From Ruminococcus sp. (GTDB lineage Bacteria > Bacillota > Clostridia > Oscillospirales > Ruminococcaceae), in contig JAFZRF010000052.1 in NCBI GenBank assembly GCA_017620025.1, positions 1 through 52,808 of the forward strand: DNA of 52,808 bases, in the 5' to 3' direction. The notes below the pieces were generated by a model, which ran no database searches, was not told the DNA's origin, and saw only the letters and a program-made list of their open reading frames with translations. The translations under genes and the position numbers were made by a program. Each line of letters opens with the position of its first letter. Position 1 is the first letter of the stretch. Positions 24,175 to 32,625 of this stretch are shown here, in pieces.

Positions 24175-25227
24175 ATGTCAGAAAAAGTAAAAGAGCTAAG
24201 AGAACAGTTCGGCCAGAAGCTCAGTGCAGCGGCAGATCCACAGGTACTGGAAGCCCTGCGTGTAGAGTATCTCGGCAAGAAGGGCAGCGTCACAGACCTG
24301 CTCAAGAGCATGAAGGATCTCTCCGGTGAGGAGAAGAAGGAGTTCGGACAGCAGGTCAACCTGCTCAAGAACGAGATCGCAGAGGCTATCGCAGCAAAGA
24401 GCGAGCAGCTCAGACAGGAGGCTCTCGAGCGTGAGATCAGCCTTATGCCAGAGTTCGACCTCAGTGCGCCCCCGGTACTCGACAGAGGCTCATATCACCC
24501 GATAACACTTGTACAGCGTGAGTGCGAGAACGTATTCCGTTCCATGGGCTTCACCGTTGAGGACTACAGCGAGATCGTAACAGACTATGAATGCTTCGAG
24601 TCCCTCAATATCCCCAAGCACCACCCCGCAAGAGATATGCAGGATACCTACTATCTCACAAACGGACAGCTCCTCAAGTCCCAGACCTCCGCAGCCCAGA
24701 ATGCGATCTACAAGAAGTACCGCAAGGCTCTTATAGAGGAGGGCAAGCCGATCAAGGCTATCTTCCCGGGACGCTGCTTCCGCAACGAGGCAACAGACAA
24801 CTGCCATGAGAACACATTCTTCCAGATGGAAGGCGTTATGGTAGACAAGAATATATCCATATCCAACCTTATCTTCTTCATGAAGACCATGCTCTCCGAG
24901 GTATTCCGCAAGGATATCAAGGTAAGGCTGCGTCCCGGATTCTTCCCCTTCGTAGAACCCGGCTTCGAGCTTGATATAAGCTGCCTTATCTGCGGCGGTA
25001 CGGGCTGTCCCTCATGCAAGCACAGCGGCTGGCTCGAGCTCTGCCCCTGCGGCATGATACACCCCGAGGTACTCAAGGCAGGCGGCATCGATCCCGAGGA
25101 GTATACTGGTTTCGCATTCGGCCTTGGTATGACACGTCTTGCAATGATGAAGTACGGCATCAAGGATATCCGTGACCTGAACAGCGGCAATCTCAAGGCG
25201 CTGTCTCAGTTCACACAGGACTGCTGA
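24175..25227 (+). CDS. pheS: Phenylalanyl-tRNA synthetase alpha subunit
   Basis: 350 residues from the ATG at 24175. I prefer this start because AAAGGA (24159-24164) lies 10 bases before it, whereas the in-frame ATG at 24166 would sit directly against the ribosome site. An N-terminal coiled coil (about 1-85) contacts tRNA. The class II catalytic core includes motif 2 (FRNEATDNCHENTFFQMEG) and motif 3 (GFAFGLGMTRLAMMKYGI). It charges tRNA-Phe as an alpha2-beta2 enzyme with PheT, encoded 16 bases downstream. A CPSCKHSGW stretch near residue 275 is Cys-rich: CLICGGTGCPSC could bind zinc, as in some PheS proteins. Confidence 0.96.
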   Translation: MSEKVKELREQFGQKLSAAADPQVLEALRVEYLGKKGSVTDLLKSMKDLSGEEKKEFGQQVNLLKNEIAEAIAAKSEQLRQEALEREISLMPEFDLSAPPVLDRGSYHPITLVQRECENVFRSMGFTVEDYSEIVTDYECFESLNIPKHHPARDMQDTYYLTNGQLLKSQTSAAQNAIYKKYRKALIEEGKPIKAIFPGRCFRNEATDNCHENTFFQMEGVMVDKNISISNLIFFMKTMLSEVFRKDIKVRLRPGFFPFVEPGFELDISCLICGGTGCPSCKHSGWLELCPCGMIHPEVLKAGGIDPEEYTGFAFGLGMTRLAMMKYGIKDIRDLNSGNLKALSQFTQDC

Positions 25228-25243
25228 TAGGAGGTAACGAATA

Positions 25244-27592
25244 ATGTTTTTATCTATGAACTGGATCTCTGATTTCGTTGATCTCAGCGGTCTTGACAAG
25301 CTTAAGCTGATACAGCAGTTCTCACTTTCCACAGCAGAGGTAGAGAACGAGATATTCATGAAGGGCGAGCAGATCAGCGGTATCGTATGCGCTGAGATAC
25401 TCTCCGTAGAGCCTCATCCGGAGTCACAGAAGCTCCACCTTCTCAAGGTTGACTGCGGCAAGGGCGAGCCCGTAGACGTAGTATGCGGCGCACCCAATGT
25501 AAGAGTGGGCATGAAGACTGCCTTTGCTCCTCTCGGTGCACAGATAGGCGATATTACCATCGCCCCCCGCAAGCTTGCCGGCTATACTTCAAACGGTATG
25601 TGCTGCTCTGAGGCTGAGATAGGCATCAGCGACGATAACAGCGGCATCATGGAGATAACCGATGATATCGCTAACGGCACAGAGCTCAAGAGCGTATACG
25701 AGATAGACGATATCGTATTCGAGGTAGACAACAAGTCCCTCACAAACCGCCCCGACCTCTGGGGACACTACGGTATCGCCCGTGAGTTCGCAGCACTCTG
25801 CGGCAGACCGCTCAAGGCTATAGATACAGCAGATCTCACACAGTACAGCGGACTTCCCTCCGTTGATATGAAGATAGAGGATCCCCTCTGCTACCGTTAT
25901 GCCTGCATACAGGTGGAGAACGTAACACGCAGGGTAAGCCCTGTAAATATGCGTATCCGTCTGTTCTACTGCGGTATGCGTGCTATCAATTTCCTTGCTG
26001 ATATCACCAACTATATCATGCTCGAAATGGGACAGCCCATGCACGCCTTCGATTCACGCAAGGTCGAGAAGATCCGCATCAAGCGTTTCGACAAGCCCTT
26101 TGTATTCCGCACCCTTGACGGCGAGGACAGGAATATCGACGAGAACACTCTCATGATCTGCAACGGTGATACTCCCGTGGCTATCGCAGGTATCATGGGC
26201 GGACTTGATTCCGAGATCGTTGACGATACAACTACACTCACACTTGAATCAGCAACCTTTGATCCGGTATCCATCAGAAAGTCAACTGTACGCCTTTCAC
26301 ACCGTACAGAGGCTTCACAGCGCTACGAGAAGAGTCTCGATCCCGAGATGGTAGTAACGGCAGTGGGACGTTTCCTCTGCCTGATGAACGAGTCCGATCC
26401 CGGAACAAAGATCGTGTCTTCACTCACAGACGAGTACGCTTATCACTACCCTGAGATATCCTTCGGCTTCGACAAGAAGTACGTTGACAGATATACAGGT
26501 ATCGAGATAGACAACGCAACTATCGTAAAGACTCTTACCTCTCTCGGCTTCGGAGTAGAGAATACAGGAGATGATTTCACAGTAAGCATCCCGAGCTGGA
26601 GAGCTACAAAGGATGTTACTATCAAGGCTGATATCATCGAGGAGATCACACGTATCTACGGCTATGACAACTTCGATGTACATACCGCTGAGTCTCCGCT
26701 CTATCCTGTGCGTATCTCCGCGGAGAAGAATGTGGAGGAGCAGATCAAGGACCTCCTTGTAAAGCGTTTCTCCCTCCATGAGGTACACTCCTATGTATGG
26801 CCTTACTATGACGAGTTCAAGGCTCTCGGCATCGAGGCTGAGGACAACATCCGTCTTATCAGTGCTCCTATGGCTATCCGTAAGAACATCGCTCCCACAC
26901 AGTTCTGCCAGATCAAGCTGAATTCCGCATATGCTCCCGATTTCGGCATCTTCGAGATCGGCCGTGTAGTTGACGGACTGAAGGAGGACGGTCTCTGCAA
27001 CGAGAAGAAGATACTCTCTGTAACACTCTTCAGCAGAACAGACAGCACAGAGAAGCTCTATCTGAGACTCCGTGACATCATCGCAGTTCTTGCAGATGAT
27101 ATCAAGCACCAGCCAGTATCCTTCGAGACAGCTGCGCCTTCACATTCATGGCAGCATCCGAGAAACCTCAATGCTGTAGTATGCGGAGGAAAGAAGATAG
27201 GCGAGATAGGACTTCCTTATCCTTCAATAGCTGCAAAGATCGACAAGAAGGCAGCTATCGTATACGCAGAGATCGAGGTAGCTGAGTTCACAGCAGTTGA
27301 GGCGCTCGGCATCAGCTATGAGGAGCCTTCAAAGTACCCCGAGATCGAGGTGGATCTCACATTCCGCACCTCAGTATTCGCACCTCTTGCCGAGGCAGTG
27401 AAGAATGCAAACTCCGCACTTGTACGCAAGGTCAGCCAGGCTGATATCTACGACGACGAGAGCGGAAGAGCGATCACAATGCGCCTTGTATTCGCAGACA
27501 ATACTAAGACACTTACCCGTGAAGAGGTAACAGAGGTAACAGACAAGATCATCGCAGAGCTTTCCGCAAAGGGAATCGCCCTTAAAGTCTGA
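25244..27592 (+). CDS. pheT: Phenylalanyl-tRNA synthetase beta subunit
   Basis: 782 residues, standard length. It has an OB-fold tRNA-binding domain (about 40-150, HPESQKLHLLKVDCG), the B3/B4 editing domain (about 205-380), a B5 domain (about 395-470) and the catalytic-like core (about 480-680). The C-terminal anticodon-binding FDX-ACB domain (about 690-782, YPEIEVDLTF at its start) completes it. The editing domain removes mischarged Tyr. TAGGAGG precedes the ATG. Co-transcribed with pheS under the T-box. Confidence 0.96.
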   Translation: MFLSMNWISDFVDLSGLDKLKLIQQFSLSTAEVENEIFMKGEQISGIVCAEILSVEPHPESQKLHLLKVDCGKGEPVDVVCGAPNVRVGMKTAFAPLGAQIGDITIAPRKLAGYTSNGMCCSEAEIGISDDNSGIMEITDDIANGTELKSVYEIDDIVFEVDNKSLTNRPDLWGHYGIAREFAALCGRPLKAIDTADLTQYSGLPSVDMKIEDPLCYRYACIQVENVTRRVSPVNMRIRLFYCGMRAINFLADITNYIMLEMGQPMHAFDSRKVEKIRIKRFDKPFVFRTLDGEDRNIDENTLMICNGDTPVAIAGIMGGLDSEIVDDTTTLTLESATFDPVSIRKSTVRLSHRTEASQRYEKSLDPEMVVTAVGRFLCLMNESDPGTKIVSSLTDEYAYHYPEISFGFDKKYVDRYTGIEIDNATIVKTLTSLGFGVENTGDDFTVSIPSWRATKDVTIKADIIEEITRIYGYDNFDVHTAESPLYPVRISAEKNVEEQIKDLLVKRFSLHEVHSYVWPYYDEFKALGIEAEDNIRLISAPMAIRKNIAPTQFCQIKLNSAYAPDFGIFEIGRVVDGLKEDGLCNEKKILSVTLFSRTDSTEKLYLRLRDIIAVLADDIKHQPVSFETAAPSHSWQHPRNLNAVVCGGKKIGEIGLPYPSIAAKIDKKAAIVYAEIEVAEFTAVEALGISYEEPSKYPEIEVDLTFRTSVFAPLAEAVKNANSALVRKVSQADIYDDESGRAITMRLVFADNTKTLTREEVTEVTDKIIAELSAKGIALKV

Positions 27593-27610
27593 TGACCGTA
27601 TAAACTAAGA

Positions 27611-27638
27611 AAGAGCCCGGATCATCCGGGCTCTTTTA
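27611..27638 (+). terminator. Terminator of pheST
   Basis: aagagcccgga (27611-27621) pairs with tccgggctctt (27625-27635), followed by T residues. Confidence 0.9.
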
Positions 27639-27645
27639 ATCAGTT

Positions 27646-27816
27646 CGGGATTCTAAAGGGGCTGCGCCCCTTTAGCGGAGTCCAGAGGCAGAGCCTCTGG
27701 CAGGGCGGGGGACAGAGTCCCGCATATCCGCATGGCGCTTCGCAAGGGGTGAATTTCAAAACAGTCCGGGGGACTGTTTTGGAAGAGGGGACGCCTTGCA
27801 AGTGAAGGCGTCCCCT
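27646..27816. repeat. Cluster of five intergenic palindromes containing the 19-base repeat core
   Basis: Consecutive inverted repeats are seen at 27653-27675 (ctaaaggggc / gcccctttag), 27682-27700 (ccagaggc / gcctctgg), 27705-27723, 27758-27780 (aaaacagtcc / ggactgtttt) and 27786-27816 (aggggacgcctt / aaggcgtcccct). The first overlaps the 19-base core shared with 119-137 and 19552-19570. No ORF. It lies between convergent genes. Confidence 0.8.
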
Positions 27817-27835
27817 GATATGATTATGGTATGCT

Positions 27836-27868
27836 GAAAGAAAGAGAGCCCGGATAATCCGGGCTCTC
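27836..27868 (-). terminator. Terminator of the dockerin gene at 27894
   Basis: gagagcccgga (27844-27854) pairs with tccgggctctc (27858-27868). Read on the minus strand it is followed by a T-rich tract (ctttcttt). It resembles the pheST terminator 230 bases away. Confidence 0.8.
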
Positions 27869-27893
27869 GTATTTATGTATTACCAGACACTCA

Positions 27894-28859
27894 TCAAACG
27901 CCGAGGAACTCCTCGATAGACTGAGGATTCTCAGCTGTAGCAGCGTAAGCGTAGTAGGAAAGGATATCTGATGCATCAGAAGAATCGGCAAGATTATCAA
28001 AGTTGGTATCAGCCACCTTCTGGGTGAGATCATCAAATGTACGCTCACCGCCTGTTGAAGTAACAGCATACTCGGAAAGAATGAGTGAAGCATCGTTTGA
28101 ATCGATGAGACCGTCATTGTTTACGTCACCGAGGAGATAGTCAATGACCTTGATGTTCATATTCTTTGCTCCGGGAACGGAGATAGCGTGGTTGATGTTT
28201 ACCTCGCAGAACTTCTGATCTGCATTGTCCTCAGCCTTTGTGAGGAAGTGGATATCATAGCTGCCTGCTGTAAGAGCCTTGGGGTTGAAGGAGAGCTTGA
28301 AGCTTGCGAAAGCGTATGTATCAGTCTTCTCGCCGAGGGGAACAAGAGGACCGTCCATAGAACCGCCTGAACGGCAGGTGAAGCCCATTGTATTAAGCTC
28401 TGTGTTTGTTGCTGTGTTTACGGAGATAGTTCTGTTGCCTGTATCATCAGCGAACTTGTACTTTCCGCTTGCTGTCTTAACAGCGAATGCATAAGGTTCA
28501 TCAAGCTCAGCGGTAGCCATTGTATCGGGATCGGTATATGGATTAGTGAGGTCGGAAAGTGCAAGCTTGTCAGAGGGAGCTGAGCACTTCCAGTTTGCTC
28601 TTATGTACCATGCGCCTGCTGTGGGCTCTGTATAGAAAACATCAACGGGAGCCTTCACTGAGGAAGCGCCGTCCTTTCCTGCAAGCCTGAGATTGATAAG
28701 AAGTGATCCGTCGTTTGTTGTTGATACTCCGGCGGGGAGATCCTTTCCGGCCTTGAAGCTGAATGTTGCAGCATCATCGGCAGATGCCGGAAGCATAGAT
28801 ACTGCGGATGCGGCCATTACTGCGGCGCAGACTGCTGAGATCATCTTTTTCATTTTCAT
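27894..28859 (-). CDS. Secreted dockerin protein with an unassigned N-terminal module
   Basis: 321 residues. Residues 1-27 form a signal peptide (basic start, Ala/Val-rich core, cleavage near ASA-DD). Residues ~28-235 form a beta-rich module I do not recognise: no glycosidase motif, and no clear cohesin signature. The C-terminal ~80 residues are a dockerin with loops DVNNDGLIDSND and DTNFDNLADSSD spaced about 45 residues apart and SDASLIL / SDASDIL helices, the form common in Ruminococcus flavefaciens-type systems. Size and layout resemble small adaptor scaffoldins (ScaC-like: one module plus dockerin), but that is a guess. It starts 17 bases after mtnN. Confidence 0.87.
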   Translation of the reverse strand: MKMKKMISAVCAAVMAASAVSMLPASADDAATFSFKAGKDLPAGVSTTNDGSLLINLRLAGKDGASSVKAPVDVFYTEPTAGAWYIRANWKCSAPSDKLALSDLTNPYTDPDTMATAELDEPYAFAVKTASGKYKFADDTGNRTISVNTATNTELNTMGFTCRSGGSMDGPLVPLGEKTDTYAFASFKLSFNPKALTAGSYDIHFLTKAEDNADQKFCEVNINHAISVPGAKNMNIKVIDYLLGDVNNDGLIDSNDASLILSEYAVTSTGGERTFDDLTQKVADTNFDNLADSSDASDILSYYAYAATAENPQSIEEFLGV

Positions 28860-28876
28860 GTTTATTACCTCGCTTT

Positions 28877-29554
28877 TTATATAATTTCAGTCATTCTGAG
28901 CACGAGCTCAGCGACTTTTTTAGCAGCAATTTTTTCAAACTCGTCGAAGGACATAGCGCCCTCATCGTCAGCGTTGTCGGAGATACATCTCACGCTTACG
29001 AAGGGCATATCATTGAGGAAGCAGCACTGGCCTACAGCGGCGCTTTCCATGTCCACGGCGAAAGGACTGAACTTGTCAAGTATCATGTTCTTCACTTCTG
29101 TGCTGGTTATGAACTGCTCGCCTGATACTATACGTCCGCGGAAGCAGTTCACGCTCTCCTCGGCACATACCTTCTCAGCGGTTTCGATAAGATGGCTGTC
29201 AGCCTTGAAGATTCCGCAGTAGGGCGGATAATCCTGGAGGAAGTGGAGATCAAGGTCGTGAGGGAGGACCTCGCTTGATACGACGATATCGCATACCTTG
29301 ACGGAAGCGTTCATACCGCCCGCGATACCTGCATTGATTATGCAGTCGGGGTGGAAGTTATCAGTCATCACCTGAGTGCATACAGCGGCATTTACCTTGG
29401 CTATACCGCAGCAGGCATTGATGATCGTGTTTCCCTTGTAGTTGCTGATGTGGAAATCGAAGCCCGAGATACGGCGTACCTCAGCCTCGCCGAGTATCTC
29501 CCTGATGTCTTTGAGTTCAGAGGGCATGGCTCCGATGATTGCGATTGTTTTCAT
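28877..29554 (-). CDS. mtnN: 5'-methylthioadenosine/S-adenosylhomocysteine nucleosidase
   Basis: 225 residues, normal length. It cleaves adenine from methylthioadenosine, S-adenosylhomocysteine and 5'-deoxyadenosine, the last being a by-product of radical-SAM enzymes such as PflA encoded just upstream. It opens MKTIAIIGAMPSEL; NAGIAGG, FAVDMESAAVGQ and RCISDNADDEG (purine-binding and catalytic Asp) are all present. An AAAGGAG site precedes the ATG. The gap to pflA is 35 bases, so probable co-transcription. Confidence 0.95.
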   Translation of the reverse strand: MKTIAIIGAMPSELKDIREILGEAEVRRISGFDFHISNYKGNTIINACCGIAKVNAAVCTQVMTDNFHPDCIINAGIAGGMNASVKVCDIVVSSEVLPHDLDLHFLQDYPPYCGIFKADSHLIETAEKVCAEESVNCFRGRIVSGEQFITSTEVKNMILDKFSPFAVDMESAAVGQCCFLNDMPFVSVRCISDNADDEGAMSFDEFEKIAAKKVAELVLRMTEII

Positions 29555-29589
29555 GTATTACTCCTTTGTGTGTATATTTGCAGGGGAGG

Positions 29590-30330
29590 TCATTTCCTCC
29601 TCAGTGCGTGCTTGATACCGCTTATTATCACCTCACGGGCGGCAATTGCCGCCTCTTTGGTTAGCGGTGGGGTATCCGGCAGGGGATAGCTGATCCCGAG
29701 CTCTGCGTACTTAGGCTTTGCCATATCATGATACGGCAGTACATCGAGTGCCTTGAGGTTTTTCAGCTCCGCAAGGAACTCACCGAGCCGGAAGAGGTCA
29801 TCGTGTCCGTCAGTTATGCCGGGAACTACGACGTGCCTTATCCATACCGGTATGCCGAGTTCACAGAGATACCGTGCAAATGCGAGTATATTCTCGTTCC
29901 CCGCACCTGTCAGCTCCCTGTGCCTGTCCGTGTCGATATGCTTGATGTCGAGCATCACGAGATCTGTGTATTTTAGTACCCTGTCGGTGTCATCGTGTGA
30001 ATCGGGATCGAAGAGAGCACCCGAGGTGTCAAGACAGGTATGTATGCCTTTCTTCTTTGCAAGTGCGAAGAGCTCTGCAAGGAACTCCGGCTGTCCGAGC
30101 GGTTCTCCTCCGGTAGCGGTGATGCCTCCCGATCTCAGGAACTCCTTGTAGGAATCATACTCCTTCATAAGCTCCTCAGCTGTTACTTCCCGTCCCTTGC
30201 CGAATTCCCAGGTGTCCGGGTTATGGCAGTACAGGCATCTCAGTGGGCAGCCCTGAAAGAAGACGACATAGCGTATGCCCGGACCGTCTACTGTGCCGAA
30301 GCTTTCGGTGGAATGTATCCTTCCGGTCAC
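29590..30330 (-). CDS. pflA: Pyruvate formate-lyase activating enzyme
   Basis: 246 residues from the GTG at 30330. A GTG at 30339 is also in frame, but the 30330 start leaves 9 bases after an AGAAGG site and overlaps the cca stop as GTGA, the classic coupled form. The radical-SAM motif is CPLRCLYC (CX3CX2C), with ESFGTVDGPGIR before it and TATGGEPLGQP after; the length fits PflA. It uses S-adenosylmethionine to install the glycyl radical on pyruvate formate-lyase. No pflB gene lies in the window, so the target is encoded elsewhere. Confidence 0.93.
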   Translation of the reverse strand: MTGRIHSTESFGTVDGPGIRYVVFFQGCPLRCLYCHNPDTWEFGKGREVTAEELMKEYDSYKEFLRSGGITATGGEPLGQPEFLAELFALAKKKGIHTCLDTSGALFDPDSHDDTDRVLKYTDLVMLDIKHIDTDRHRELTGAGNENILAFARYLCELGIPVWIRHVVVPGITDGHDDLFRLGEFLAELKNLKALDVLPYHDMAKPKYAELGISYPLPDTPPLTKEAAIAAREVIISGIKHALRRK

Positions 30331-31652
30331 TGTCTGCACCTTCTTCCGGCGTATGCGAGAAGCTCCTCACGGCTGTTCGGCAGCTTTTCCGTTATGACCT
30401 GTTCAAGCAGCTCATGGAGCATAGCTCCGATTTCAGTACCGGAAAGGCCGGCCTCCCTGAGATCACTTCCGTTTACGGCAAGCTCCTTCAGAGTGCAGCA
30501 CTCACCGGCTTCAAGGAATTCTCTTGCTGTCTGAGCGAGACCGTCAAACATGAGGTTCTCTTCGAGTACGAATTCGTTCTTTGCAAGGTTATCAAGCTTC
30601 TTGACCTCTATGAGCCGGAAAAGCGTATCAATGCCTATCTCTGATACAAGCCTTTTAAGATCCGGCTTTGAGTAGAACTTATCCGCATGGTGACGGATAA
30701 GAGTACAGATCTCTGCTATCGATTTGTTATCGTACCGCAGGCGCTTCATGATGCCACCTGCCATATCCGCACCTACAGGTGCATGGCGCTTGAAGTGCCC
30801 TCTGCCGTTCTCGTCAAAGCGGGCACAGGCCGGCTTGGCGACATCGTGGAAGAGCATCGTCCGGCGGAGAAGCAGATCTCCGTCAGGCGCAGCGTCCACT
30901 GCACGTACTGTATGTTCCCATACATCATATTTATGATAAGGCGAATGCTGGTCAAATCCTACGCTCGGTGAAAGCTCCGGTATCACCTCTGTGATGACGT
31001 CGGAGTATTCCAGCATAACACGTATGCAGTCTCTGCCGCATATCAGTTTGTCTATCTCATCGCGTATACGCTCAGCCGAGATCAGTCCGAGCCTGCTTTT
31101 CATGCCGTGTACGGCAGCAGCAGTCTCTTCGTCTATCGCAAATCCGAGCTGTGCTGCAAAGCGCACTGCCCTGAGTATGCGCAGGGCGTCCTCGTTGAAT
31201 CTTTTCTCCGGATCTCCTACGCAGCGTATAACGCCTTTTTCTATATCCTCACTTCCGCCGAACGGATCAACGATCCTTCCGTCAGCGCTTGCAGCTATCG
31301 CATTCATGGTGAAATCACGGCGTGAGAGATCGTCACGTATATCCGTGGTAAAGCTTACGTTGTCCGGCCGCCTTGAATCGGAATAGCTGCCGTCCACACG
31401 GAATGTAGTTATCTCAAGCGGCTCGCCCTCAAAAATTACAGTCACTGTGCCGTGCTTTATGCCTGTCGGGATGACAGTGCAGTCGCTGAACACCTCCATG
31501 ACCTGTTCGGGCATGGCGCTTGTTGTTATATCGTGATCGTGGACAGACCTTCCCATCAGCTGATCCCTGACGCAGCCCCCCACAAGGTATGCTTCATATC
31601 CGGCTTTTTCCATTCTTTCAAGTGCTTTGATATGACCGGCGGCATTTTCCAT
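30327..31652 (-). CDS. cca: CCA tRNA nucleotidyltransferase / poly(A) polymerase family
   Basis: 441 residues from the ATG at 31652 (GAGGA ten bases upstream). An in-frame ATG at 31691 would fall inside the promoter -10 region. The class II nucleotidyltransferase head has YLVGGCVRDQLMGRSVHDHDITT, and RRDFTMNAIAAS and DEDALRILRAVRFAAQLGF are the A/B/C motifs for nucleotide selection. A C-terminal HD region is suggested by LFHDVAKP and IRHHADKF, as in some clostridial and E. coli-type enzymes. It adds or repairs tRNA 3' CCA ends. First gene of the cca-pflA-mtnN-dockerin minus-strand group. Confidence 0.94.
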   Translation of the reverse strand: MENAAGHIKALERMEKAGYEAYLVGGCVRDQLMGRSVHDHDITTSAMPEQVMEVFSDCTVIPTGIKHGTVTVIFEGEPLEITTFRVDGSYSDSRRPDNVSFTTDIRDDLSRRDFTMNAIAASADGRIVDPFGGSEDIEKGVIRCVGDPEKRFNEDALRILRAVRFAAQLGFAIDEETAAAVHGMKSRLGLISAERIRDEIDKLICGRDCIRVMLEYSDVITEVIPELSPSVGFDQHSPYHKYDVWEHTVRAVDAAPDGDLLLRRTMLFHDVAKPACARFDENGRGHFKRHAPVGADMAGGIMKRLRYDNKSIAEICTLIRHHADKFYSKPDLKRLVSEIGIDTLFRLIEVKKLDNLAKNEFVLEENLMFDGLAQTAREFLEAGECCTLKELAVNGSDLREAGLSGTEIGAMLHELLEQVITEKLPNSREELLAYAGRRCRQ

Positions 31653-31682
31653 TCTATCACCGTCCTCTGTATGTACATTCTC

Positions 31683-31711
31683 ATTATACACTCTTTTATA
31701 GAAAAAAGCAA
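31683..31711 (-). promoter_or_regulatory. Promoter of cca
   Basis: Minus strand TTGCTT (31706-31711), 17-base spacer, TATAAT (31683-31688). Confidence 0.7.
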
Positions 31712-31733
31712 CGATTATACAGAAAGTTCACAT

Positions 31734-32525
31734 TTATTGGCAAGTGTCGTCGCTTTCCGATGTGCTGTTTTCAGTGCCTGTAACGGTCAGAGGAACGAGT
31801 TCTGCGGCGTGTTTCTCGGTCATACCTTCAACGAGAAGAAGCTCATAGGTATTGGTGAAGCCGCCGATATCCTCACGCAGCTTTATGATCTTTGCGGCAA
31901 GCTCCTCATCGACGCCCGGAAGAGTCAAGAGCGCTTCTGCATCAGCTGTGTTTATGTTCACGGGATATTCGGGCCCCGCTGTCTCTTCCTGTACTTCCGG
32001 TATACCCGCATCCGGCTGCGGATCATTCCGCGGAGGCTCGGGTTCTGGGGGATAAACAGGATCTACTACATAGATATGCTCACGTATGCCGGAGAATATG
32101 CCCTCACCGATACCGCTGACCTCCATGATCTCTTCGGGATTGAGGAAACGACCGTGTGCCTGCCTGTAGCTTATGATCGCTCCGGCAAGCACTTCGCCTA
32201 TACCGGGCAGCTGTGCAAGCTCCTCAGCTGAGGCGGTATTTATATCGAGAAAAAGAAAAGTCTCCGCAGTTGCGGAGACAGAGATAGTTTCTGTTGTTTC
32301 AGCAGTAACGTTGACAGACTCAGTGACAGGCACAGCTGTTCCGGCAGCCGGCGGAGCAGTCTCAGCCGGTGCGGTCACGGCAGTTTTCTCGGGAAAAGAG
32401 ACAACGGTACGCCGCTGCTGTGCTTTTCCGGGCATGGACAGACCGACAGAGACAGCCGCTGCAGCAGCTGCCGCAATACCTATCATGATGACCTCAGTCC
32501 TGCCGAGCTTGTCGCCCTTTTTCAT
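31734..32525 (-). CDS. ComEA-like membrane-anchored helix-hairpin-helix protein with two DNA-binding modules
   Basis: 263 residues. One N-terminal membrane helix (about 8-30) is followed by a Thr/Ala/Pro-rich linker (about 35-85). The first helix-hairpin-helix module (INTASAEELAQLPGIGEVLA) is followed by a Pro-rich spacer and then a second module (NINTADAEALLTLPGVDEEL). ComEA captures DNA at the cell surface during competence, but usually has one HhH repeat and an SLBB domain; here there is no SLBB and the HhH is duplicated. No other com genes are adjacent. The ATG at 32525 is preferred; a GTG at 32534 is possible. Confidence 0.85.
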   Translation of the reverse strand: MKKGDKLGRTEVIMIGIAAAAAAAVSVGLSMPGKAQQRRTVVSFPEKTAVTAPAETAPPAAGTAVPVTESVNVTAETTETISVSATAETFLFLDINTASAEELAQLPGIGEVLAGAIISYRQAHGRFLNPEEIMEVSGIGEGIFSGIREHIYVVDPVYPPEPEPPRNDPQPDAGIPEVQEETAGPEYPVNINTADAEALLTLPGVDEELAAKIIKLREDIGGFTNTYELLLVEGMTEKHAAELVPLTVTGTENSTSESDDTCQ

Positions 32526-32554
32526 CCCGATCACCGCCCAATGTAATTTATTGT

Positions 32555-32583
32555 ATTATAACATATTTGTGTTTATCAGTCAA
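32555..32583 (-). promoter_or_regulatory. Promoter of the ComEA-like gene
   Basis: Minus strand TTGACT (32578-32583), 17-base spacer, TATAAT (32555-32560). Confidence 0.75.
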
Positions 32584-32625
32584 GTCTTTTCACGATTTAT
32601 TCAGTGGAATCTTACAGCAGATTCA

